In this document: positions 47,190 through 57,619 of the stretch, piece after piece | Layout of the letters: every line of letters begins with the position of its first letter | Position numbering within the stretch: the stretch's first letter is position 1 | Origin: Nageia nagi | Taxonomy: Eukaryota; Pinophyta | NCBI GenBank assembly: GCA_050084985.1 | Contig: JBITNC010000002.1 | Location: 38,006,001-38,070,000, forward strand | DNA: 64,000 bases | Direction: 5' to 3' | The notes under the pieces: generated by a model | Seen by the model: only the letters and a program-made list of their open reading frames with translations | Database searches by the model: none | Told to the model about the DNA's origin: nothing | Position numbers and translations under genes: made by a program

Positions 47190-47999
47190 AAATGGGGGGT
47201 CACGGATCATAAAAATTAAAACCATACAATTCGGGGGGGTCAAAAACACGCGAGTGGTGGTGGCTCCTCCCACGGCTGCAATGCGCGACCGCCTCCACCT
47301 CCATGCCCTTCAGCATGCGACCTCTCCTCATAGACATGCTCGTTGGATCTGCACCAGATGGATACGTTGAACAGCTCCGCGAGCTGTTTATCACCATGCC
47401 CGTTACCGACAAAGTCTATGGACTTCACTGTTCATAGGATATGCCCAAAACGGATAATGTAATTCATTCCTATTTTAAAAGACTCCTAAGCATTGCACTC
47501 TACATTCGAAGTAAGAGGCTTGATGATAGAGAGAATTGCCAAGGAGTTGAGCGATGGGATGGAATACTGGACTCTTGAAAGGTCTCTTTGTAATGGAATA
47601 CTGGAGGTTGCGGTGGCGAACGCTACGTGAATGTGCCACCCAGCAAACAAAGGATTTTTTTTTGTGTCAGTTTTATTTATGTTCTTTAGAACCGAAAAGC
47701 TTCAAGGCTAAACAACGTGTAGTAGACAAAACACTTTGTATTATGATCAACGTTGTCTTGGACTAAAAGCGCGAAGGAGAACAAACTAATGATGCCTAAT
47801 CTAGACCATTCCATGGACTGCAAATGATCGCAGGCCGTGCCCAAAATGGATACGTTGAATGGGTATGAGAATCGTTTGGCAAGATGCATGATGCAGACTA
47901 GTTCCATGGGCTGTAATACACATAGACTCTACTACAACCATTGTTCCATGCAATGATCATGGGATATGCACAAAACAGAGCCTTGCATTGATCCACGAA
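47190..47999 (+). pseudogene. Captured PPR-gene fragments inside the leader of D
   Basis: Three stretches have the pattern of plant pentatricopeptide repeats: DGYVEQLRELFITMPVTDKV (47,357-47,416), MIAGRAQNGYVEWV-stop-ESFGK (47,824-47,886) followed by MHDAD, and FHAMIMGYAQNR (47,944-47,979). They match the family consensus of AQNGYV, LF-KMP-RDVV and W-AMI-GYAQNG phrases, in the correct order and roughly at repeat spacing, but in more than one frame and with stops. The segment is more GC-rich than the surrounding leader and has no counterpart in A, B or E. PPR proteins bind organellar RNA. I infer that the element picked up part of a host PPR gene or pseudogene. Confidence 0.68.
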
Positions 48000-48420
48000 T
48001 TATTTCTCACATAGAGAAGCCTTTATTTTTAACGTCACCCTCCTCCCTCGCCACCTTGAAGTCGTGCCTTGGGTGGTCAACCACCGAATGGCCGCCCCAC
48101 ATGCCCTCCACCACCCTACGTGGCCTCCTCCTGCCACCTTCACCTCCCTTCTACACACTTTGGTCTCCCCTGCCACCCCTGCCCAGCCTCTCAACCTCCA
48201 TGAGGCTTACACATGGCCCCTTCAAATTTTTTTGTCAACTCTAGTTGTTGGGTATTTAATTTTTTTTACCCACTACAAATTTGATTTGATTTTTTCTTTG
48301 AAGTCTAGGTCAAATTAAACATTTAAGGGATTTTCCTACAAACCTATGATATTTTTAAGTAAACAAAGGCTATATTTACTTAAAATAGATACTTCAAAGA
48401 CCCTTTTTAGGGATGACCCC
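48000..48420 (+). other. Pyrimidine-rich block in the leader of D
   Basis: A C/T-rich, Pro-coding-like block (about 48,025-48,230) occupies the same relative place as unrelated GC-rich blocks in B and E. Its open frames (47,966-48,244; 48,064-48,318) show no protein family. Confidence 0.45.
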
Positions 48421-49455
48421 TTAAGTGAAAAGTAGGGAGAAACCATACTTCAACACAATTTTTTAGCATCCAAGTTGTTAGCACTTTAAGTAAAAATGGG
48501 GGGGAATTTTTATAATTTTTTACTTAAATCTTTATGGATCTTGCATGCTAAATAGATCTTGAATGCTAAGTTTAAAATGCATGCCTTTTAACCTTGTTAG
48601 GAATCAAGCATGCTTAGTACTTAAAATTTTAAGTTAAATAATGCATGATGCATGTTTATTACTTAATTTTAAGTCATGGAATAATACATGTTTAAGTTAT
48701 GGATTAATGCTGAGCAAAAATATGAAAAATGTAAAAGTCCTTTAGGGGTTAGTACAAAACCCATTGGACTCGGTTTTGGACTCTTAAAGGTTTCAAGTTC
48801 ATGTGGATGGAGTATTTTCACTTTACTTTATATTTTTTGCACATTTGCTTTATACTTGCAAATACACAAAATCTTGAAAGTAACCCCTAAAATGAATACA
48901 TCCGCATGTATTTTTCTACAACATGACTTGTTTGGGGAGCCACAAGGTGAGGACAAGGCAGAATGGAGCCTTTTTAGTTCGAAGACCCAAGTGGTGGTAA
49001 GTTCATCTTAATTGCCCCTAAGACCTCTGTTGGATTGGACATAACTCTATTAGGTGGACAAGCATGTGTGTAGTGATACCACATGTACGCACGTCCATTT
49101 AGGGATTATCCTGATAACCTAGGAGGAAAACTGAAAACCTTAATCAAGATAATTAAAATGGTCGGTCCAAGATACGTTGGATCCTTGGAAAATAGTTAGT
49201 ACTTCTCCTTGTGAGAGTATATTACTGACCAAGGTGAACTGGTTGAGGACTGGTAGTACCTGGGCTCCACCTTACGGGCATCCAGGTGAAGGCCTAATTC
49301 TATATAAGAAAACAACCCCAACTTTATCGTTCTATGGATCGTGGTTAATAAGTTTGCACATGTGGGACATGTTTGCTTATTATATGTTTTATATGTATAG
49401 ATGGAAAATTGTAAAAGTTTGCATTCTTATTGCATATTTACTCTTTTTTGTAGCA
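48421..49455 (+). other. Conserved part of the leader of D
   Basis: This is homologous to the gag-proximal leader of B, E and A, including ctttaggggttagtacaaaa near 48,740 and the block from about 48,880 to gag. Antisense from 49,084 downward it encodes MWYHYTHACPPNRVMSNPTE, like the antisense frames in the other copies, but is interrupted. Confidence 0.6.
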
Positions 49456-50380
49456 ATGGTTGAAACTTTTGTTCCCAAGCATATACTTGACGGTTCCAAC
49501 TTTGGAATATGGGAACCTCATATGAAAGTCGAGTTACAAGCAAGGAAGCTATGGTAGATAGTTAGTGAAGACTTGGTCACTCCTACCGATGAGAAGGCTC
49601 TTGAAGTATACAACTCAAAGAATGAGTTAGCAACTTCAATGATTTATCGTGTAGTTTTAGATGATGTCCTTCTCATGATCTCTTCATCAACTTCAGCAAA
49701 GGAAGCTTGGGATAGGCTAAAGAAAATTTACCTTGGGTCCAAATTTTCAAGAAGGTTCACCATTCTACAAAAGTTGTTGCAATATCGACAAAGTGAAGAT
49801 GAAAGTGCCTCCATCTACTTGAACAAAATCATTTACCTCAGGACACAACTGGTTGGTTGTGGGTGCAACTAGATCAATGATGAGTTCATGGTCTTCATCA
49901 TTCTTCAAAGCCTTACTACAAAGTTCAGTAACTTTGTCACGGTTATGGAAATAAGGATCGATGATGAAGAAGATGTCATCTCACTTGATAACCTTTCTAG
50001 ACTCCTTCTGAAGCATGAGAAAACTTTGAACAAGAAAATGTTGAACCTTTCTCCAAAGGACAATAGCATTGCTTTAGAAGCAACCAAAACTCCTTTCAAG
50101 AAAAAGTTCAAACATTATAAATTCAAAGATAACAAGTCCTCATCTACCTTCAGGAAGTATGACAAAAAGGGCAACAATCATGGCAACTACAGGCAAAGGA
50201 ATGACAAAGCTAGATCAAGCAATCCAACACCTCAGGAAAAGTTTGATGGAAATTGTAACTTTTATGGCATCTTTGGGCACAAAGAGTATGATTGTCGCAA
50301 AAATAAATTTGCTCAAAAAGGTAAGGGAAATGCAAATGTGAGAAATTTCAATAATAGAAAGAAGAACAAGCATACTGCTA
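49456..50380 (+). pseudogene. Gag of element D (two in-frame TAG stops)
   Basis: It starts MVETFVPKHILDGSNFGIW at 49,456 and stays in one frame throughout, but TAG codons occur at 49,555 and 49,870. Conserved blocks are SSSTSAKEAWDRLKKIYLGS, RRFTILQKLLQ and VFIILQSLTTKFSNFVTVME. The knuckle near 50,253 is CNFYGIFGHKEYDC, lacking the second Cys. Gag would form the particle and bind RNA. This is the best preserved gag in the window. Confidence 0.88.
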
Positions 50381-50998
50381 CTGTTGCCTACTATTCAATG
50401 ACTCAAACTATTTCAAATGATTGGATTGTTGATTCAGGATGCACTAATCACATGTGTTATGAAAAAGATAAGTTTGAAAACTTTCATAAGTACAAAAAGG
50501 ATGCAGTTGTGATAGGTGACAATACAGTCCTTTATGTTCAAGGAATAGGGAGTGTGAAGATTCATGGAAAGACTCTTGATAATGTCTTTTATGTGCCTAA
50601 ACTAAGGATGAATCTTATCTTCGTAATTCAGATTACAAGGAAAGGATACTCATTTGAGTTTACCTCACACTCCTGGTGTGTTAAGAAAGGACTTGCCACC
50701 TTCATGAAAGGATCAGTAAAGGATGACCTTTATATTGTGGATCAAGTTCCTTCAAAGATGTGTCTTGCTACCAATGTTTGTTCAAAGGGTAATCTTTGGC
50801 ATCAACGATTAGGGAACCTTAACCACAAGAGTATTCAAGATATGAAAACTCAAGAACTTATGGAAGGTTTACCTAATATTTCACCCACAATTGGTCTCTG
50901 TGAAAGATGCATTCTAGGAAAGATGAATAGGCAAAAGTTTGAAAAAGATAAGGCAACTCGAGCTACTCATCCTCTTTAGCTTGTGCATTCAGATTTGA
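50381..50998 (+). pseudogene. Protease, pre-integrase and start of integrase of D
   Basis: It is in the same frame as gag. The protease reads DWIVDSGCTNHMCYEKDKF near 50,420 with the catalytic DSG intact, unlike A, B and E. The pre-integrase and zinc-binding part contain LWHQRLGNLNHKSIQDMK and LCERCILGKMNRQKFEK, so the H-H-C-C residues are present. The frame ends with TAG at 50,977-50,979, just before LVHSDLMGP, where the deletion begins. Confidence 0.9.
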
Positions 50999-51003
50999 TG
51001 GGT

Positions 51004-51613
51004 CCAGCATGATTCACTGCAAAAACCATATGTTGAACACCTCAATGCTGTTAAGCAAATCTTGAGGTATGTCACAAGGACAAAGGATCTTGCTCTTAAG
51101 TATTCCAAAGTGCCCTTGATTGTTCTCTCTAGGTTCTCAGATTCTGATTATGGGGGAGATAGAGATGACAGAAAATCAACCTCTACCTATGTGTTTAGCA
51201 TTGGTTCAGGTGCTATCTCTTGGGCTTCCAAGAAGCAACCTACTGTGACTCTTTCTACCACCGAAGCCAAATATCGAGCCATGTCTATTGTCGCCCAAGA
51301 TGCTATTTGGCTAAGGCATCTTCTGAATGAAATTGGGTATAAGCAAAATGACCCATCTCTTATTTCGTCAGATAATCAATCGGCTATCTCTTTGGCTAAG
51401 AATCCTATGTTCCATTAGAGAACCAAACATGTGGAAATCCAAGCCCATTTTATCAGGGAGAAGGTTCTAGATGACATCATACACTTGTAGTATTGTCCAT
51501 CTACTGAAAAATCCACTAATTTGTTCACCAAGCCCCTTCCTGAAGCTCAGTTCAGCAAGCTTAGGGATTCTCTCGGGTTGGTGAAGTTGCCCTCAAGGGG
51601 GAGTGAAGTTTAA
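51004..51613 (+). pseudogene. RT C-terminus and RNase H of D after an internal deletion
   Basis: The integrase text HSDLMGP jumps at about 51,005 to KPYVEHLNAVKQILR, the RT end. RNase H follows well preserved (FSDSDYGGDRDDRKSTSTYV, STTEAKYRAMSIVAQDAIWL, SSDNQSAISLAKN), with a TAG at 51,416-51,418. The end of pol reads KLPSRGSEV and stops at 51,611-51,613. Compared with B, about 1.76 kb (integrase core and most of RT) is missing. Confidence 0.9.
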
Positions 51614-51664
51614 ACTTTTGTTAGTGATGACAACTTCACCTCTAAGAGGCCTTTTTGATTGTAC

Positions 51665-51955
51665 ATTATATACCTCCGTGGTAAGTTTGCTTTGCATGAA
51701 AAACTTATTGTACAATTGTTGTTATAGAGTGTTGATTATTTTATACCTCCATGGTAAGTTTACTCTGCGTGACAAACTTGTTGTACATTTTATACCTTTG
51801 TGGTAAGTTTGCTCTGCGTGAGAAACTTGTACTATTTTTGAGCATATAATTAATATACCTCTGTGGTAAGTTCGCTCTGCGTGAGGAACTTGTTGTACAT
51901 TCTATACCTCCGTGGTGAGTTTGCTCTACGTGAAAAAACTCGTTGTACAATTTTT
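51665..51955 (+). repeat. Five-copy hairpin minisatellite in the 3' region of D
   Basis: Units begin tacctccgtgg or a variant at 51,671, 51,744, 51,793, 51,856 and 51,905 and contain gtaagtttgctctgcgtgag followed by aaacttgt. AAGTTT and AAACTT pair around a 12-base loop, giving a small stem-loop in each unit. A single unit is found in A and one per 253-bp copy in B. The copies in D are slightly diverged and spaced 49-73 bp apart. Confidence 0.88.
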
Positions 51956-52129
51956 ATGCTCTATTAAAAATCAACACATGTCTATATACAACAGGTGACT
52001 ATGAGTGATGGCTTGGCATCTCCGTGATGGCTTATAGTGCACCATTGATCAGTTATTTATAAGATGGCATTATTTGATTCTCTTATTTGAATATATGATG
52101 CATCTAACTGATTTTGTTCATGAGTTGCT

Positions 52130-52670
52130 TGTAGCATGCAGGATCTTCTCCAGAAATGTAGGTTACTGATGCATGCGTTACCGGGGCCGTAACTTTTGAT
52201 TCGGAGGTCGTTTTGCTTCGAAATTTAAACTGTGGCTTCGTAATGAAATTCCAGTTATGGTAGTTTGCTAGAACTGCCATACCCAAAAAATGATATTTTT
52301 AAGGCCTGATTCATTCGTCTAAGGCCTGAAAAATAGGCTTTTTTTAAGAGCGCTCCTGATTTTTAGGCTTTTTTTGCATGTTGCACCTTTAATAAATCTC
52401 GTTTTTCTTCTAGTTAAGGGTGGATATTTTAGATACTGCTTAATTAGTGTAAGAGGGATGCGCATGCAAATTTTGGGCGCAATCCGACTCATTCTGGTTT
52501 TTTTGTTTTTTTTGTGGCTATTTAAAGAGCATTGTATTCTCTTGGAGAGCATGTGGATTCAGGAATAAGAAGAGTATTTTTGGTCTGGATTTCTTCTGTA
52601 TGTTCTGTGACTGGATTTCAATTTCTGTTTTCCTGTTATAGCTGAATTCACATCAGTTACTCACCTTGTG
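52130..52670 (+). other. Extra segment in the 3' region of D
   Basis: Between sequences that are adjacent in B (38,621-38,690), D has about 540 bp of different sequence. It is GC-richer at first (tgcgttaccggggccgtaac), and has ggctatttaaagagcattgt near 52,515, which looks like a TATA-type promoter with downstream transcript. It might be a nested solo LTR or another captured piece. No convincing terminal repeat or target duplication was found. Confidence 0.4.
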
Positions 52671-52905
52671 TAAGCAAGCTCATGGAGACTCACATGTTAG
52701 CTTAAAGTTGATCGACTACTATGTACAATGAAACCAGTTGTGGTTAATGATTGTATTGTAAACCATTTTTATCAAATGGTAATGTAGTGAGTCTCATACT
52801 AGTTCTCAAAAAGATTCTCAAATATGTAAATGTTCTCATCTCCACTTGTATCTCTATGGAGGAGAACTCTCTCTTCTCTCTTCTACGCTCTATCCCAATA
52901 TTGCA

Positions 52906-52916
52906 TTAAGGGGGAG
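52906..52916 (+). other. Polypurine tract of element D
   Basis: The run ttaagggggag immediately precedes the 3' LTR. Confidence 0.85.
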
Positions 52917-53399
52917 TGTTAGAATTTGTAATGAAATATTGTGAATATCTAAACTCCTTGTAAATTCAATTAATCACTTAAGGGTATGTAGATACCTTAA
53001 GGGGTTAATTGAATTCTTTAATATGTAGACTTTGACTTTACCAAAGTGGTTAGTTGGTAGGTTAAAGTTAGGTGATACATTTATTGTAACCCTAACCTTA
53101 ACCTTGGGTTAAAGGGAGGTTAGGGAGGTGCTCTCAAGCTATAAATAGAGGGCTTATCCTCTTATAACATAACTAAGTTTTTGGATTAAGATTACTCTAC
53201 TAGTTGTGTAGGAGAGGAAGAGAATAGTTGTAAGAGGGGCATACTTGAGAATTGAGATACTAGTTGTGGATGTACTCCCAAGGAGGGAGGAACCACATTA
53301 CACTTGTGTTATCTTGTGTGATTGCGTTATCTTGTGTATGATTGAGTTTCCTAGTTTTAGGTCCTTGAGGATTTGTTTAGATCTAGTCTAAATCCTTTA
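52917..53399 (+). repeat. 3' LTR of element D
   Basis: It is 483 bp, TGTTAGAATTTG to AAATCCTTTA (CA changed to TA), followed by target duplication GTAGC. Confidence 0.93.
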
Positions 53400-53404
53400 G
53401 TAGC

Positions 53405-53930
53405 TGCTCAACAAACTTGTCTAACCCCTCAACATCTTAAAAGAGATTAGATAAAACATTTTGATAAGTGATTTGATTTTTGGGTATATACAATAATATA
53501 ACCCTTTTAGATAGCAACACATTGAAATTGCAAATTGTAAATAAAATAATTTGACATTTTAGAGCATTGATAATATCAAGAATAAAAGCAAACTAACTTA
53601 CTATAAAAACTTCATTAATCCAAAACTTGAACATTCATCCCACCCATATAAGATCATCAATCTCAAAAAGAAACTTGTTAAGAATTCTTTTACATAAACT
53701 ACATAGTGAAATTAGTAGATGGACAACATCTAATATGCCTTTGGATAAAATAATATGTAAAATTTTTAACCTAAATATCACAAAAGAGGAAACTCTTTTT
53801 CTCCTTATCTTTCCACTTTACAAAGATACTAGATAAATTTATAAAAATATTTATAATTACAATTTGATCCATGAATCCTTAGACCAAGATAATCAAAATA
53901 AGATCGATGATTTTATTATACAATTAAATT
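53405..53930 (+). pseudogene. LINE remnant, part 2 (C-terminal zinc-finger-like region)
   Basis: This continues the LINE cut at 45,958. The clear part (53,627-53,836) includes LLRILLHKLHSEISRWTTSN and, near its end, NITKEETLFLLIFPLYKDTR. That order matches the post-RT motif of LINEs, C-x2-C then (E/D)E-x-HFLL-CP-Y-x-x-R, with the metal-binding residues mostly mutated. No poly-A tail or target duplication was confirmed on this side. Confidence 0.68.
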
Positions 53931-54029
53931 AAATTAGAAATATTAATTTAGATGAATAATTTGAAGAAATAAACAAAATCATTAACAATGAAGTACAGTC
54001 GCCAAACAAAATAAAATCGCTAAACTGAC

Positions 54030-54560
54030 AATTTATACTATGGCAAATACGTCACAAATAAGATGATGAACTCAAGATAAACTATAAAGTGTTATATATC
54101 ATTAAAAAGTTTTTGAAACCAAATTTCTAATATTTTATGGTGATTTAATAAAGAAACTATAAATCTCTAGCCATTATTAATTACATGAGACACTATTTTC
54201 GGCAACCAACGAACAATTTTACAGTAGAAATACCTCACAAAGAATGTGATGTCGTTATGATGATTATTAACAAAAGTATAGTGTGTAATATATTATTGGA
54301 AAGTTATTGAAACCAAATTTTCAACAATGTAATGTGATTTGTAAATGTAGCACTAAAACTCTAGCAATTATCAACAACACAAGGCATTAACGTTCATAAT
54401 TCTAGAAATGATAAAATGATAGTCTTATGAAAAATGGCTATTGTGTTGTTGATTCTCAAATAATGTATAGCATGTTATATATAATTGGAAATGTTTTGGA
54501 ACCCAATTTACAATGAGATAATACCAAAAAAAACATTGATCTCTATAACTAAATTTATAA
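54030..54560. repeat. Three diverged tandem units of about 190 bp
   Basis: A conserved segment, agtgttatatatcatt then gaaaccaaattt, occurs from 54,088, 54,280 and 54,469 (spacings 192 and 189). Flanking parts also align loosely. It has a satellite-like period and composition, but only three units. It might instead lie within the LTR of element G. Confidence 0.65.
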
Positions 54561-54859
54561 CCTCTGAAAGATCATATGTCTTCTAATAGAAAATCTAGAG
54601 TGCATGCATGAAAATTACACACAATAACATTTGGAATGCTTTTCTCTATTACATATTATACAAATTTATTATACAATATTACAATGAGGTGAGTTTAAAA
54701 TAATTTAACCCAATAGAAATATTATAAAGTTGTTACATGAAAAACTAACAATCTACAACTATTACAAATAAAATATTCTTGCAGTTACATATTCTATAAT
54801 TAAAAATGAGGAACATATTCATTTTGTTGATTTGGAAATGCCACATGGTCAATATCAAA
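54561..54859. other. AT-rich DNA after the pol end of element G
   Basis: It lies just downstream of the G pol end (minus strand) and may include its 3' LTR, but I could not define LTR termini. Confidence 0.4.
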
Positions 54860-57600
54860 TTCTAAAATTATCTTCTTTGATACTAAAAGGGCTCATAAGT
54901 GAGTTTCTCAACTTCATAAATTGAGCTTTAGTGATACCTTTAGTAAATATATCAACTAGTTGAACATAGGTGCTACAATATCTCAATTCAACTTGTTTCT
55001 TTTACACCATATCACATATGAAGTAATATTTTATTTCAAAATATTTATACATACTATGGTGGAAAATATTCTTTACCAATTGAATGACACTCATGTTGTT
55101 ACAAAAAATAATAGTAGGACCACTTTGTTTCTCACCTATCTCCTCTAACACTTTCTTGAGCCATAAAGCTTGAGTAAAAACTATCGTAACTACAATGTAC
55201 TCAATCTCAATAGAAGATAGGGCTACTAATCCTTATTTTCTTGAACATCAAGTGATAAGTATATATCCAAGAGAAAAATAATTTCCAAATGTGGACTTTC
55301 AATCATCCAAATTGTTGCCCCAATCTGAAACACTGAAGCCAACTAGTTCCATCTATTTACTAGCAAAATAATGTATGGCAAATTCAATAATACCTTTAAC
55401 ATACCTAAAAATTCCTTAAGAAGCCTTCAAATGTAAAGAATATGGCTCACTCATATATCTAGACACAAATGAGACAACATATGCAATATCTACTCTACTA
55501 TTTGTGAAAAATATTAAGCTTCCAATAATGCTCCTATAATTTTTTATATTCACCTTGTTAGCCCCATAATCTTTACATAAAACCTCACCATATGTAATTG
55601 GAGTAGGGACTAGTTTGTAGTTATCCATATCATACTGCTTTAGCATATACTTTGCATACTTGGTTTGATAAATGAAGATTTAGCATTTTCTTAATGCATC
55701 TACATTCCAAGAAAGTAATGCATCAATCCCAAATCCTTCATCTCAAAATCACTCATCATGGTAGCCTTAAAATTATCATTCAGGTTAGAACTACTATCCA
55801 TATAAATTCCATATAAATGAAGTCATCAACATACAGATAAATAACCAAAATGTTTCTTTCTTGAAGTATAAAGTAGGTTCACTTTTACTTCTCTTGAAGC
55901 CACTATGTTGAAAGTATCTATCAATTCTAGTGTACCAAGCTCTTGGAGATTACTTAAGGTTGTACAAAGCCTTTTTCAACTTATGCACATGATTTTCTTT
56001 ACCTTTGACCTCAAAAGCTTGATTTTTTTATAAATATACTTCTTCATCTAAGTACCCATTCAAAAAAATACTTTTTGTGTCCAAGTGATATATTTGAGCA
56101 GCAAAGGAAAGAACCATTCTCATAGTCTCTTACATAGTTATAGGTACAAAAGTTTCTTCATAATAAATTTCATAACTTTGTGTGAATCCTTTAGCCAAAA
56201 TCCTAGCCTTATGTCATTCAATACTACCATCATTTATATGTAGCCTTATAGACCCACTTGGAATCCATATGTTTCTTTCCCTTGGGCAATTCTATAAGAT
56301 TCCAAATTTCATTCTTCTTAATGGAATTGATCTTCTCTTATATAACTTGCATCCAAACACCTTTTGTAAAAGCTTCTTCATAACAAGAAGGTTCAAAACT
56401 AGTAACAATCATCAAAGCATAATTCAAAACATCACCTTTTGGCTCACCTTCACCTTCATCACCATACATATGCATCTTCTCAACTCTATGAATAACTTGG
56501 TCAATTTCTTGAGCTTGACCTCTAATAAGTATTCTATGAAAATTATTGTCCAAAATTTTAGTAAGAGGATGAATTTGAAGTGTCTTTTTCCTTCCTTTTA
56601 TACTCAACATATTTTAAAAAAACTTGAGAATCATCACCTAAAGAGGAACTTAAAGTGCTTTGTTTGGGGTTGTTGGAAGGCTTGGTTGGTGAACTTGGAT
56701 AGATAATTTGTAGGTTGGGTTGCACACTTAGAGAACTTCTACCACTATTTCCATCATGAACATAAAGTTTTTTATGACCATATACTCTCCCTTCATCAAA
56801 AATCACATCTTTGCAAGCCACAATTTTATGATTCTTTAGGTTATAAAGCCTATAGGTTTTAATCATTTCATAATAATCAAAACAAATGCATGCTTCACTC
56901 TTAGGATCAAGCTTCTTCCTAAGTTCACTTGCCACATGAGCATAAGCCAAAGTACCAAAAACTTTAACATGATTAACATTGGGTTTCTTTTCATACCAAG
57001 CCTCATAAGGAGCCTTGTTCTCTAAGCTGCTAGTTGGACTCCTATTTAAAATATACACTATTTTTCAAACTACATCAACCTAATAAGTATTTTTCATCCC
57101 CTTGGTTTTCAACATAATCCTAACCATATCTACAATAGTCCTATTCTTCCTCTTTTATGCTCCATTCTGCTATGGAGTATAGGCAGTAGTGAGTTGCCTT
57201 TTAATTCCATTATCTTTTGCAAAATTAGAGAAAAACTCTCCACCATGGTCAATCCTCAAATACTTAATGTTGCAGCCATTGTGATTCTCAACTAGATTTT
57301 TAAACTCCTTGAAATAATTAAATGTTTCATCCTTATTCTTGAGGAAATACATGGAACACATTTTGGAGTAGTCATCTATAAAAGTTAGAAAATAAGAATT
57401 CTTGCCTAATCTCTTGGTTTGCATTCATCCACAAATATCAATGAGGCCCTCCATGTTTTCCCTTTAGGAAAATTCTAACTAGCATGATTTCCCAATCCAT
57501 ACCTCACATAAATAGTTTTGTGCTCTTATACCTTTAGAAAATCATAAACCATCTTGTAAAATCTTAAATATTTCTTCACATAAATATTAGTCAATTAATA
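54860..57600 (-). mobile_element. Copia element G, pol fragment of a separate lineage
   Basis: Minus-strand reading gives integrase FLTFIDDYSKMCSMYFLKNK (57,170-57,424) with IKYLRIDHGGEFFSNF, then VYILNRSPTSSLENKAPYEA and VFGTLAYAHVASELRKKLDP (56,558-57,058). RT follows with catalytic LYVDDFIYME near 55,830 and IGSLIFFTNSRVDIAYVVSF (55,416-55,646). RNase H ends QLVDIFTKGITKAQF near 54,935. This is Copia order. The text differs strongly from A, B, D and E. Stops and frameshifts are many. Gag and protease are absent at the right edge, where a gypsy LTR begins. Confidence 0.88.
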
Positions 57601-57619
57601 AGTTCTAAACATCAAATTA

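Larger units (their letters stand above)
45959..53399 (+). mobile_element. Copia LTR retrotransposon D, with captured PPR sequence and an internal deletion
   Basis: Both LTRs are 483 bp (45,959-46,441 and 52,917-53,399) and differ at about a dozen positions, fewer than B's. The target duplication is GTAGC (45,954-45,958 and 53,400-53,404). PBS TGGTATCAAAGC lies at 46,444-46,455. The leader contains pentatricopeptide-repeat remnants. Gag to early integrase is one frame with TAG stops only. Most of integrase and RT is deleted at about 51,005. RNase H, an expanded hairpin repeat and an extra 0.5-kb segment follow. D is inserted inside a LINE. Confidence 0.95.

Noticed and set aside
47200-47428. 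Minus-strand Gly/His-rich open frames
   Set aside because: They lie opposite the PPR-like sequence, which explains the region better.
51665-51955. CRISPR-like array
   Set aside because: Repeat spacing is irregular, spacers are not unique, and it lies inside a plant retrotransposon.
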